Shown here piece after piece: positions 26,031 through 33,246 of a DNA stretch of 64,000 nt. The translations under genes and the position numbers were made by a program. Below the pieces are notes generated by a model, which worked only from the letters and a program-made list of their open reading frames with translations, had not been told where the DNA came from and searched no databases. The stretch lies in contig JAGHZR010000008.1 of assembly GCA_017745295.1 (NCBI GenBank), forward strand, positions 62,001 through 126,000, in the 5' to 3' direction. Within the stretch, counting starts at the first letter, position 1. Every line of letters begins with the position of its first letter. The DNA is from Novosphingobium sp. (GTDB taxonomy: Bacteria; Pseudomonadota; Alphaproteobacteria; Sphingomonadales; Sphingomonadaceae).

Positions 26031-27746
26031 ATGGCGATGCTCCTGAGAAAAGATGCGGTTCGGCTGAAATGGCGTGGATTTCCGGTGATTGACCAGGCTC
26101 TGCTCGACAGGGTGCAGAAGCAGGCGTGGTTCCACAAGTATCCGCGCGGCTGGCCATTCCTGCTGTTCATCATCGCGTCCATCACCACGGCCGTCTCGGT
26201 CATGGCGATCGAGCGGGCGGACCGGCAGACCCGTCAGGTCGAACTGGACCGCAACCTCACGGAAATCTCTTCGGCATTGCAGCGCCGCGCAACCGAGAAC
26301 ATCGCGTTGCTGCGCGCCGGCGCCGCGCTCTTCGCCACGCAGGAGCAGGTGAGCGCCGCACAGTTCCGCTCCTTTGCCGAGGATCTTCAGGGCAAGGGTG
26401 ATCTCTACGGCTCGCTCGGCATGGGCTGGGCGCCACTGGTACAGGTCGACCGTGTGACCAGTCTGGAACTGTCGATCCAGGGCACAGAGCGCCCCGATTT
26501 CCTGATCTATCCGCGCCCCGACTATTCCCGGCGCTATCTGGCGCCGATCGTCTACCTCGAACCCGACGACGGCACCAACCGGGCGGCGATCGGCTACGAC
26601 ATGCTGTCGGAAGATGTCCGCCGTGCCGCGATGGAGCGGGCGATGAAGGTCGGCAAGCCGGTCGCCTCGGGCAAGGTCCATCTCGTGCAGGACGTGGGCA
26701 ACAAGCAGCAGACGCCGGGCTTCCTGATCTACATGCCGGTGATCGCGCCGCGTTCGGGCGGGCAGGTGAAGGGCTTCGTGTTCAGCCCGTTCCGCGCCGA
26801 GACCTTCCTGGAATCGGCCAGCGAACTCTATCGCAACAACAATATCGACGTCGCGGTCTACGACGGTTCGGTGGAGCCGGACCGGCTTCTGGCCGAGCGC
26901 CGCGCCGAAGGCTCCGCCGGGCCGCAGATGGAGCGGCGAATCGACCTCGGCAGCCATACCTGGGTCGTCGTCATCAGCGACCGCAAGAGCGGGGTGCTCT
27001 CTACCGCCTCGCGAATCACCCTGTTCTTCGGCGCGCTCGCCTCGCTGATGGTCATGGCGATCGGACGGCTCATCACCCGCCGCGCCGCCGAGGACCGCAT
27101 GGTGCTGGAATGGCTCCAGAGCCAGTCGGCGATCCGCAACTCGCTCACTCGCGAGCTGAACCACCGCGTCAAGAACACCCTGGCCAACGTGCTGTCGATC
27201 GCCGCGCTCACCCGCCGCCGCGCCACCGATATCGACGATTTCACCGAGAGCCTCACCGCCCGCATCCGCGCGCTTTCCGCCACCCACGACCTGTTGTCCC
27301 AGTCGGACTGGACCCACGCGATTCTCGGCGATGTCGTGCGCTCGGAACTGGCGCCCTACATGGAGGGCAACGAGAGCCACGTGGAACTCTCCGGTCCGGA
27401 GATCCGGCTGGCGCCCAACGATGCCATGTCACTGGGCCTCGCGATCCACGAACTGGCCACCAATGCCGCGAAATACGGCGCGCTGAGCGCCAGCGGCGGA
27501 TGCATCCACGTCAACTGGACGCTGGTCCGCCCCGACCTTGCCGAGCTCGACTGGCGCGAGGAAGGCGGCCCGCCGGTGCGCGAACCCACCAAGCGAGGCT
27601 TCGGCCGCGACCTGATCGAGAAGATTGTGGCGCACGAGCTGAAGTCCGAAGTCGATCTCCGGTTCAAGCCGGAAGGCGTCGAATGCCGCCTCAAGGTTCC
27701 GGTACGCGCCAGCCGCGAATTTGCGCTGCGCACGGAGCGCCGATAA
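26031..27746 (+). CDS. CHASE-domain HWE-family sensor histidine kinase
   Basis: This is a probable input kinase for the general stress response, phosphorylating PhyR. The 571-residue membrane protein has one helix at about 41-60, a periplasmic CHASE-type sensor (about 80-300; the YLEPDDGTNRAAIGYDML core is typical of CHASE), and a second helix at about 329-349. The cytoplasmic kinase has ELNHRVKNTL (His378), HELATNAAKYGAL in the N-box and DWREEGGP, the WxE feature of HWE kinases, and GFGRDLIE. HWE/HisKA_2 kinases with periplasmic sensors (Pak type) activate PhyR in sphingomonads. It is divergent from nepR-ecfG. ATG 26031 and 26037 are both possible. Confidence 0.88.
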   Translation: MAMLLRKDAVRLKWRGFPVIDQALLDRVQKQAWFHKYPRGWPFLLFIIASITTAVSVMAIERADRQTRQVELDRNLTEISSALQRRATENIALLRAGAALFATQEQVSAAQFRSFAEDLQGKGDLYGSLGMGWAPLVQVDRVTSLELSIQGTERPDFLIYPRPDYSRRYLAPIVYLEPDDGTNRAAIGYDMLSEDVRRAAMERAMKVGKPVASGKVHLVQDVGNKQQTPGFLIYMPVIAPRSGGQVKGFVFSPFRAETFLESASELYRNNNIDVAVYDGSVEPDRLLAERRAEGSAGPQMERRIDLGSHTWVVVISDRKSGVLSTASRITLFFGALASLMVMAIGRLITRRAAEDRMVLEWLQSQSAIRNSLTRELNHRVKNTLANVLSIAALTRRRATDIDDFTESLTARIRALSATHDLLSQSDWTHAILGDVVRSELAPYMEGNESHVELSGPEIRLAPNDAMSLGLAIHELATNAAKYGALSASGGCIHVNWTLVRPDLAELDWREEGGPPVREPTKRGFGRDLIEKIVAHELKSEVDLRFKPEGVECRLKVPVRASREFALRTERR

Positions 27747-27807
27747 CGAAAACTTAGGTGATTCGCCCTTAGAGATGAACGATTGTTCATCCGGGAGGGG
27801 TGGGTAA

Positions 27808-28176
27808 GTGGAATCACGAGGCTGGGATCGGCGCATCGTCGACAAGAAAATCGAATGCCGGGAGGCGGGACTTAACGGTCCGGTCTTCCTCTACGACCTG
27901 TCGGCCGGAGGCTGCATGGTCGAATTCGCCGGGGACGCCCCGGCTATCGGCGCACAGATCGAACTGGAACTCTGCCGCGAACAGCGGGCGAAAGGGGAAG
28001 TGGTCTGGCAGGCTGCCGGCTGCGCAGGCGTGCGCTTCCTCGCCCCGGTCCACGACGCCGTGGTGCGCTATCTGGGCTTCCAGCCGCCGCCGTCAGAGGA
28101 AATGCCGCGCGACCACTTCGGTCGTCTGCTGCCGCCTATCGATGCCGGGGAGCGGCGGTTGGGGCGTCGGCATTGA
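27808..28176 (+). CDS. PilZ-domain protein
   Basis: This 122-residue cytoplasmic protein is made up almost entirely of a PilZ-type domain, which commonly binds cyclic di-GMP. The N-terminal DRRIVDKKIECR takes the place of the RxxxR motif, and YDLSAGGCMVEF holds the [D/N]xSxxG motif, although the spacing and arginines are imperfect, so c-di-GMP binding is uncertain. Related short PilZ proteins in sphingomonads are common and uncharacterised. The GTG start at 27808 follows GGGAGGGG. It lies 61 bp after the CHASE-HWE kinase gene, possibly in the same transcript, and converges on phyR across element copy B. Confidence 0.75.
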   Translation: MESRGWDRRIVDKKIECREAGLNGPVFLYDLSAGGCMVEFAGDAPAIGAQIELELCREQRAKGEVVWQAAGCAGVRFLAPVHDAVVRYLGFQPPPSEEMPRDHFGRLLPPIDAGERRLGRRH

Positions 28177-28179
28177 AGG

Positions 28180-28358
28180 GTGGAAGATGGTAAAACAGGG
28201 GGTCAACACCCCCTGCACCCCCGATACCGTCCAGGTCACGCCTCGCCTATCCGTAGCGCGCCCATGGCTGCGCCGCGAGGTGCGCGCTACGGATAGGTAG
28301 CGCGCGAGGTAGGCATTCCGAGGGTCCGGGGGATCATCCCCCGAAATCTACTTCTTCC
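28180..28358. repeat. Dispersed ~190-bp intergenic element, copy B (inverted)
   Basis: This copy fills the gap between the convergent PilZ gene and phyR, inverted relative to copies A and C. On the minus strand it begins near 28358 with the CGGGGGATGATCCCCCG hairpin and ends with CAGGGGG-N6-CCCCCTG followed by TTTTACC, placing the U-tract end after phyR. It contains a perfect 16-bp inverted repeat, CCTATCCGTAGCGCGC (28246-28261) with its complement at 28282-28297, which is decayed in copies A and C. It lacks the AATAAGTCTCCCGAC part of the core. Confidence 0.88.
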
Positions 28359-28361
28359 TTG

Positions 28362-29156
28362 TTACCCGAGCGGCTTGCTCGACCCAAAGAACAACGCCTG
28401 ACTGATCGCCGCCCGCACGGTGGCTTCCTGGAACGGCTTGGTGACGAGGTAGGTCGGTTCGGGCCGTTCGCCGGTGAGCAGGCGTTCGGGGTAGGCGGTG
28501 ATGAAGATCACCGGCACGTCGCCGAACTTCAGCAGGTCTTCCACCGCTTCGATGCCCGAGCTGCCGTCGGCCAGCTGGATGTCGGCGAGGACGAGTCCGG
28601 CGGGGGAGCGTTCGAAGATGTCGAGCGCCTGGGCGTGGGTGGCGGCGGTGCCGACGACGCGGTGGCCGAGGTCGCTGACGAGGCCTTCGAGCTGCATCGA
28701 GATCAGCGGTTCGTCCTCGATGATAAGCACGTCGGTCGTGCTCTCGCCTTCGATTTCGAGCACGGCCTGGGTCACCAGCGCATCGACGTCCTCGGGCGAG
28801 ACGGCGAGGATCTGGGCGGTATCCTCGCGCGAGAATTCCTCCACGGTGGTCAGCAGCAGGGCCTGGCGGTGCGTGGGGGCGATCGTGGCGAGGCGCGTCT
28901 GCGCCGCCTGTTCGTGGCGGCCGCCTTCGCTGTTCAGGCCCGGTTCCTCGATATGGCCGGTCGCCCAGATGCGGGTGAAGGCGGCATAGAGGGCGGCGCG
29001 GCTGCGAGCGATATCGTCGCGCAGCACCTTGTCGGCCAGGGCGGCTTCCAGCGTGGCGCGCACATACGTGTCGCCGGACTGCTGGGAGCCGGTGAGCGCG
29101 CGCGCGTAGCGGCGAAGGTAGGGCAGTTGGATGGCGATCTGGTCGGAGACGGACAT
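28362..29156 (-). CDS. phyR: General stress response regulator PhyR (sigma-like plus receiver)
   Basis: PhyR is the partner-switching regulator of the alphaproteobacterial general stress response. When its receiver is phosphorylated, its sigma-like domain binds NepR and frees EcfG. The 264-residue protein has an N-terminal sigma2/sigma4-like domain (about 1-130) without the DNA-binding residues of true sigma factors. Its C-terminal receiver has acidic E147/D148, phosphoacceptor Asp192 in VLADIQLADG, Thr220 and Lys240 in VTKPF. ATG 29156 follows AAGGAA; the longer track ORF is not needed. It is convergent with the PilZ gene and divergent from the second sigma gene. Confidence 0.94.
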   Translation of the reverse strand: MSVSDQIAIQLPYLRRYARALTGSQQSGDTYVRATLEAALADKVLRDDIARSRAALYAAFTRIWATGHIEEPGLNSEGGRHEQAAQTRLATIAPTHRQALLLTTVEEFSREDTAQILAVSPEDVDALVTQAVLEIEGESTTDVLIIEDEPLISMQLEGLVSDLGHRVVGTAATHAQALDIFERSPAGLVLADIQLADGSSGIEAVEDLLKFGDVPVIFITAYPERLLTGERPEPTYLVTKPFQEATVRAAISQALFFGSSKPLG

Positions 29157-29303
29157 CGAAATTCCTTGGATCGTGGGAAGTCTGGCTTCCCGTGTTTTCA
29201 TCGCATCGGTGGCCCGCGCCCCCATCCGACCGGTCATCGATTTCTGACGCCGCAGGAAGGGCAGGGCAACCTCAAAATTTTTCGCCAGCCGCCGGTTGTT
29301 CCG

Positions 29304-29328
29304 GGAACCAACGCGGGAGGCCCACGTT
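29304..29328 (+). promoter_or_regulatory. Distal EcfG-type promoter upstream of the second ecfG gene
   Basis: GGAAC (29304-29308), 16 nt, CGTT (29325-29328): a perfect EcfG consensus. It points into the hairpin-rich non-coding stretch that begins about 365 bp before the ecfG2 start, so it may drive an sRNA or a long leader. Confidence 0.7.
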
Positions 29329-29339
29329 TGCTCCATGTC

Positions 29340-29430
29340 ACCACTGGCTCCCCCACCCCCCGCAAACCGGTGGTGACCCGATCCCGGAGGCCTCCGTTCA
29401 CCGCAGAGTGGACGGAGGCCTCAAAGTTTA
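29340..29430 (+). ncRNA. Candidate stress-induced small RNA or structured leader
   Basis: The stretch directly downstream of the perfect EcfG promoter at 29304 folds into two hairpins, the second a perfect 11-bp stem with a 14-nt loop. No ORF of more than 19 codons with a ribosome site is present. The end is not defined, because the last hairpin is not followed by a clear U-tract. It could instead be the 5' leader of ecfG2. This is inference from promoter and structure only. Confidence 0.3.
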
Positions 29431-29618
29431 CGGACGGGGGTTGTTCCCACGATGAACGGAAAAAAGTTTCTCCGCATTTTTGACCCGCACCTTGGTCATG
29501 ACGCCGGATGATCGCGCGCAGGCCTCGTTCTGTCTTGTATTGAACGCACGGAATCGCTGAAAACTGCGGCAAACCGTTGGAACATTTTCAGGTAAGGCAC
29601 TGCGCCGGAGCGGTTTGG

Positions 29619-29644
29619 GGAACTTTGTGTGCATTAGTCGCGTT
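29619..29644 (+). promoter_or_regulatory. Proximal EcfG-type promoter of the second ecfG gene
   Basis: GGAAC (29619-29623), 17 nt, CGTT (29641-29644), 48 bp before the ATG at 29693. This perfect consensus implies that the second sigma gene is itself under EcfG-type control (positive feedback). Confidence 0.78.
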
Positions 29645-29692
29645 TGCCAATTCGACGGGTCCTGGAACGGGATCAGCCAAGGAGGGAACGCA

Positions 29693-30382
29693 ATGACCGC
29701 AGCAACCGAAACCAGCGCCGGTGCCATCGCAGCAACCGGAATGCAGCAGGGTGCGGCACAGGCCGGGGAAGTGGCAACTCTCAGCGACCGGGATTTCAAG
29801 CGCGCACTCGCCGATGTGGCGCCGCACCTTCGCGCTTTCGCGCGCGGCCTGTGCGGCTGCCGCGATCGTGCCGACGATCTTGCGCAGGAAGCGATGCTCC
29901 GCGCCTGGGCCGCGCGCGGCCGTTATGCCGCCGGGACCAACTTCAAGGCCTGGACTTTCACGATCCTGCGCAACCACTTCTACAGCGAGGCCCGCCGCGC
30001 CCGCTTCCACGGCGAGTACGACGAACTGGCCGCCGAACGCATTTTGCGCGCGGAAGCGAGCCAGGAGAGCGCCATCGAGCTGGCCGACGTGCTCCGCGCG
30101 CTAACGGCCATTCCCGAAACCTACCGCGAGGCTCTGATTCTTGTGGCGGCGGGGAACCTGTCCTACGAGGAAATCGCCCGGATCTGCGGCATCGCCCTCG
30201 GCACGGTGAAGAGCCGCATCTGCCGCGCTCGCGCGATGCTGTCCAAGGTCATCGAATCCGGCCAGCTTCCGGATTTCCGTCACAACTTCGTGCTGTCCGG
30301 AGACGCCATCGACGCGTTCTTCGCGGAACTGGTCAAGATCGCCAATGTTACCGACGAGCAGGACGATGCCGTCGCGGCGTGA
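29693..30382 (+). CDS. Second EcfG-type ECF sigma factor
   Basis: This 229-residue paralogue of the sigma factor at 24994 has an N-terminal extension of about 35 Ala/Thr/Gly-rich residues, region 2 (HLRAFARGLCGCRDRADDLAQEAMLRAW, AWTFTILRNHFYSEARR) and region 4 (IPETYREALILVAAGNLSYEEIARICGIALGTVKSRICRARAML). A C-terminal tail of about 45 residues (DFRHNFVLSGDAIDAFFAEL) is absent from EcfG1. The strong AAGGAGG ribosome site favours ATG 29693 over the track start. No nepR lies next to it, so it must share NepR or act as a second, differently controlled general stress sigma, as seen in genomes with several ecfG copies. Its promoter is a perfect EcfG site. Confidence 0.88.
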   Translation: MTAATETSAGAIAATGMQQGAAQAGEVATLSDRDFKRALADVAPHLRAFARGLCGCRDRADDLAQEAMLRAWAARGRYAAGTNFKAWTFTILRNHFYSEARRARFHGEYDELAAERILRAEASQESAIELADVLRALTAIPETYREALILVAAGNLSYEEIARICGIALGTVKSRICRARAMLSKVIESGQLPDFRHNFVLSGDAIDAFFAELVKIANVTDEQDDAVAA

Positions 30383-30444
30383 TGCAACAGGGCGCCCTCG
30401 CCTGAGGCGGGGCGCATGACAGGGACGGATGTGTCTTGGGTGCG

Positions 30445-30870
30445 ATGACGGCAAATTCCTCTCGTGGTGCGGCCAAAGTCCTCATCGTCGAGGACGAATT
30501 CCTGGTGGCGCTACAACTCGAAGACATTCTTTCCGACGGCGGACATGCGGTGCTCGGCACTTTCCCCGATGCGGCTTCTCTGGCCGCCTTGGGGGAAGCG
30601 CCGGATGTCGCGCTTGTCGATCTCAACTTGCGGGACGGGCTGACCGGTCCCGCAGTCGCGCGCGATCTCGCAGGACGCTTCGGCGCGCGGGTCATCTACG
30701 TCACCGCCAATCCCGGCCAGATCGACAAGCCTGCGGCGACGGCAGTGGGGATCGTGCAAAAGCCGTTCTCGCGCCAGGCGATCCTTTCGGCCATCGCCTA
30801 TGTTCTGGCGGGCTGCCCGGACAGTGCGCGCCCGGCCGAGCTGGAACCGGTGGCAGTCTCCGGCGCCTGA
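30445..30870 (+). CDS. Single-domain response regulator
   Basis: This 141-residue receiver-only protein has all key residues: acidic E16/D17 in VLIVEDEFL, phosphoacceptor Asp59 in VALVDLNLRDG, Thr87 and Lys106 in VQKPFS. It has no output domain. Stand-alone receivers beside phyR and HWE kinases (SdrG and related proteins in Sphingomonas) modulate phosphate flow in the general stress response, and this one may do the same. It does not show the FATGY motif used to define the SdrG (FAT GUY) group. A TTG at 30436 is another possible start. It follows the second ecfG gene by 62 bp, possibly in one transcript. Confidence 0.82.
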   Translation: MTANSSRGAAKVLIVEDEFLVALQLEDILSDGGHAVLGTFPDAASLAALGEAPDVALVDLNLRDGLTGPAVARDLAGRFGARVIYVTANPGQIDKPAATAVGIVQKPFSRQAILSAIAYVLAGCPDSARPAELEPVAVSGA

Positions 30871-30932
30871 CCTTTTTCTCTCAAGGCTTTTTAGGGTGCC
30901 CCTGCGTTCCGGGTTTCGTCCAGAGACTCAAA

Positions 30933-30964
30933 GGGGCGCGAAGGGGCTGGCCTTCGCGCCCCCC
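30933..30964. terminator. Hairpin between the convergent response regulator and GSP26-like genes
   Basis: A perfect 12-bp stem, GGGGCGCGAAGG / CCTTCGCGCCCC, has loop GGCTGG. On the minus strand it is followed by TTTGAGTCT, so it may terminate the GSP26-like transcript. It has no U-tract on the plus strand. Confidence 0.6.
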
Positions 30965-30995
30965 GGGAGCACGGTTCGCGCGGTCGACGAGGGAT

Positions 30996-31460
30996 TCAGA
31001 CCGCGCCCAGTTCGTGCTCGCCAGCTTTTGACGGATCGATCGTGCCACCGGTCGCCAGCTTGAACAGGCCGGTGATGCCCACGTCCGATGTCCAGACTTC
31101 GGCATCGTCGATCTCGAAGCGCAGCATGACGATGGCGGGATCGGCCTTGCCCTTGGGGAACCACGCCTCGACGGCGTTGCTCCAGTGCTTCTCGCGCACC
31201 GCAAGGTCGGTTTCCTCGACCAGGGTTCCGGCGAGGCAGGCGAAGACGTCGTGACCCTTGGTCATGACCTGTCCCATCGCCCGGCCGCCGCCGCCGATGC
31301 GGTTGTCCCGCTTGCAGAAGAACCACACGGCATGGTGCGCGTCGCGGTCGAGCAGGGCCGTCATCGGCTCGGCATGGCCATGCGCGGCATCGAGCTTGAT
31401 CATCATGAACGGACTGGCGGCGAAAGCTTTCCAGAACCTATCGCGTACGTGGCTTTCCAT
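30996..31460 (-). CDS. Pyridoxamine 5'-phosphate oxidase-fold general stress protein (GSP26-like)
   Basis: This 154-residue cytoplasmic protein has a split-barrel flavin-binding fold of the general stress protein 26 type. It starts at ATG 31460 with AGGAGG nine bases upstream, and the track start adds 15 spurious residues. Visible family features are FWKAFAASPFMMIKL near the N terminus, the HAVWFFCKRDN strand, and AWFPKGKADPAIVMLRFEIDDAEVW at the C terminus. Members bind FMN or FAD and are often stress-induced, but have no firm reaction. The perfect EcfG promoter at 31491-31516 on the minus strand places it in the general stress regulon. Confidence 0.86.
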   Translation of the reverse strand: MESHVRDRFWKAFAASPFMMIKLDAAHGHAEPMTALLDRDAHHAVWFFCKRDNRIGGGGRAMGQVMTKGHDVFACLAGTLVEETDLAVREKHWSNAVEAWFPKGKADPAIVMLRFEIDDAEVWTSDVGITGLFKLATGGTIDPSKAGEHELGAV

Positions 31461-31490
31461 GGCAGGTCTCCTCCTGATCGTTAACCAAGC

Positions 31491-31516
31491 AACGCCGCCG
31501 GACATGCGGATGTTCC
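31491..31516 (-). promoter_or_regulatory. EcfG-type promoter of the GSP26-like gene
   Basis: On the minus strand GGAAC (31516-31512), 17 nt, CGTT (31494-31491): a perfect consensus, 31 bp before the ATG at 31460. It lies between the GSP26-like gene and the hemerythrin stop codon. Confidence 0.78.
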
Positions 31517-31532
31517 CGGATGCGATCAGCGG

Positions 31533-32015
31533 TTAGTCCCGTTCGTCGCCGGGCTTCTGCTCGGCCGCCAATGCCAGTTCCTTGGGCTTGCGCTTCTCGA
31601 AGGTCCTGGCGATCTCGCGCTCGGCCTCGGCCGAAAGCGACTTCGCGGCGGTAGGGAACATCTCCTCTTCCTCCTCGTCGATATGGTGGAGGTAGCGGTG
31701 GCGCATGTCCTTGAATTTCATCAGCCAAGCGCCCGAACCCATGTCGATGTCGAGCAGTTCGCCGAGGAAGTCGTCGATCTCCTTGTGTTCGGAGACGGAA
31801 TGGCGCGCCTCGTCACGCAAGTCCGGATCGGCGAGCATCGTCGCATAGAGCGCTTCTTCCTCCGCCGCCGCATGGGCCTGGAGTTCGCGGCGCAGCGCCT
31901 CGAACAGTTCGCGGCGTTCGGGACTGTCGCCCTGCGTCTCGCCCAAGCGGGCAAGCATGTCGCGGTGGCGGTCGTGGTCGGCCTTGAGGTCCTTGAAGAT
32001 ACGGGCATCTGCCAT
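31533..32015 (-). CDS. Hemerythrin HHE-domain protein
   Basis: This 160-residue four-helix protein of the hemerythrin-like (HHE cation-binding) type carries candidate iron ligands: DHDRHRDML, HAAAEEEALY, SEHKEIDDFL and RHRYLHHIDEEEEEMF. Such proteins bind a di-iron site and have been linked to oxygen, nitric oxide or peroxide handling; the role here is not fixed. ATG 32015 is chosen because the track ORF runs back through the upstream region. A perfect EcfG promoter lies 38 bp upstream (32053-32078, minus strand). Together with the neighbouring GSP26-like gene it forms a stress-effector pair, each with its own promoter. Confidence 0.9.
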   Translation of the reverse strand: MADARIFKDLKADHDRHRDMLARLGETQGDSPERRELFEALRRELQAHAAAEEEALYATMLADPDLRDEARHSVSEHKEIDDFLGELLDIDMGSGAWLMKFKDMRHRYLHHIDEEEEEMFPTAAKSLSAEAEREIARTFEKRKPKELALAAEQKPGDERD

Positions 32016-32052
32016 GGTGTCGCTCCTGTCTGGGGCTGTTCTATGCACAAGC

Positions 32053-32078
32053 AACGGCTGCCCCGGCGCGCCGGTTCC
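32053..32078 (-). promoter_or_regulatory. EcfG-type promoter of the hemerythrin gene
   Basis: On the minus strand GGAAC (32078-32074), 17 nt, CGTT (32056-32053). The perfect consensus points at the hemerythrin start 38 bp away, and it lies in the divergent space shared with topoisomerase IB. Confidence 0.78.
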
Positions 32079-32147
32079 ATTCGGTCGCCTGCCCGCCACA
32101 ACTTCGCGCCGGATCGTGCGTTTCCATCGGACAGATGTTTTGGAGCC

Positions 32148-33179
32148 ATGATGCCGCGCCTCACTTTCACCGAAGCAAACGAACCGGGGATCACCCGCAA
32201 GGCGATCCGGCGCGGCGGGGCACGCCCAGGCAAAGTGACGCCCGTGAAATGGGCCTACTTCGATCCGGACGGCGACCGCATCAAGGACCGCGACGAGATC
32301 GACCGGCTCAATCGCATCGCCCTGCCGCCCGCCTATGTCGACTGCTGGTTCTCGCCTGATCCCGAGGCGCACCTGCTGGCCACCGGCTTCGATGCGCGCG
32401 GGCGCAAGCAGTACCGCTATCACCCCGACTGGCGTGCCGACCGCGATGCCCGCAAGTTCGACCGCTGCGCCGCCTTCGGCCATGCCCTGCCTGGCCTGCG
32501 CCAGCGCGTGGCCGAGGACCTCGCGCTGTCGCGCCTGTGCCGCGAGCGGGCGGTGGCCTCGGTGGTCGCCCTGCTGGACAGCGCGGCGATGCGCATCGGC
32601 AACGAGCGTTATGCCCAGCAGAACCGCAGCTTCGGCGCCACCACCCTTCGCGGCCGCCATGCGACGCTCAAGGGCCGCACCCTGAAGCTGCGTTTCCGCG
32701 CCAAGCACGGCAAGCTGCGCGAGGTCCTGTCGAGCGACCGCGCCCTCGTCGCCTGCGTCCGCAAGATGCAGGACCTGCCGGGGCAGCACCTGTTCCAGTA
32801 CCTCGATGAGGATGGCTGTGCCTGCCCGGTCGGCTCGCAGGAAGTGAACGACTACCTTCACGAGACGATGGGCGAGGACTTTTCGGCCAAGGATTTCCGT
32901 ACCTTTGCGGCGAGCGCCCTGGCTTTTGCGCGGATATGGCGGGAGCCGGAGGTGACGCTGAAGGCGATGCTGGAGGATGTCGCCGAGCATCTCGGCAATA
33001 CGCCGGCGATCGCGCGCAAGTCCTACGTTCACCCGGCGCTGATCGCCTTCGTGCGAGGGACCGAGCCGGTGCCCGATCTGCCGGAAAGCCTGCCGCGCCG
33101 CACCCGTTGGCTGGCGGGTGAGGAGCGGGGACTGATCGCCTTTCTGGAAGCCGCGCCGCCTGCGGCGAGTTGGGGGTGA
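32148..33179 (+). CDS. DNA topoisomerase IB
   Basis: This is a poxvirus-type topoisomerase IB, a monomeric enzyme that relaxes supercoils through a 3'-phosphotyrosine link. The 343-residue protein has an N-terminal beta domain (WAYFDPDGDRIKDRDEIDRLN...), the conserved GRKQYRYHP with catalytic basic residues, RIGNERYAQQNRSFGATTLRGRH, and the catalytic Tyr in IARKSYVHP near residue 295. ATG 32148 and ATG 32151 are adjacent, and the second is better spaced from GGAG. The gene is divergent from hemerythrin. Such topoisomerases are found in stress regulons of some alphaproteobacteria, but I see no EcfG motif on its strand. Confidence 0.9.
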   Translation: MMPRLTFTEANEPGITRKAIRRGGARPGKVTPVKWAYFDPDGDRIKDRDEIDRLNRIALPPAYVDCWFSPDPEAHLLATGFDARGRKQYRYHPDWRADRDARKFDRCAAFGHALPGLRQRVAEDLALSRLCRERAVASVVALLDSAAMRIGNERYAQQNRSFGATTLRGRHATLKGRTLKLRFRAKHGKLREVLSSDRALVACVRKMQDLPGQHLFQYLDEDGCACPVGSQEVNDYLHETMGEDFSAKDFRTFAASALAFARIWREPEVTLKAMLEDVAEHLGNTPAIARKSYVHPALIAFVRGTEPVPDLPESLPRRTRWLAGEERGLIAFLEAAPPAASWG

Positions 33180-33246
33180 AAGGGCGGGGGCGACGGGCTA
33201 TTGGTCGGCGGGCAGGGGGCCGTTTCCATTTGTCATCGTGCTTCGC

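Larger units (their letters stand above)
29157..29692. other. 535-bp intergenic region between phyR and the second ecfG gene
   Basis: No convincing gene is visible. The region holds two perfect EcfG promoters (29304 and 29619, both plus strand), a perfect 11-bp stem GAGGCCTCCGT / ACGGAGGCCTC (29387-29397 / 29412-29422), and a weaker stem from CACCACTGG to CCGGTGGTG (29337-29375). A 19-codon ORF starts at ATG 29452 (MNGKKFLRIF...), but it has only a weak ribosome site. Confidence 0.6.

Noticed and set aside
29452-29511. 19-codon ORF MNGKKFLRIF... between phyR and the second ecfG gene
   Set aside because: Only a weak G-rich stretch upstream as ribosome site; kept as a possibility in the sRNA finding but not called as a gene.
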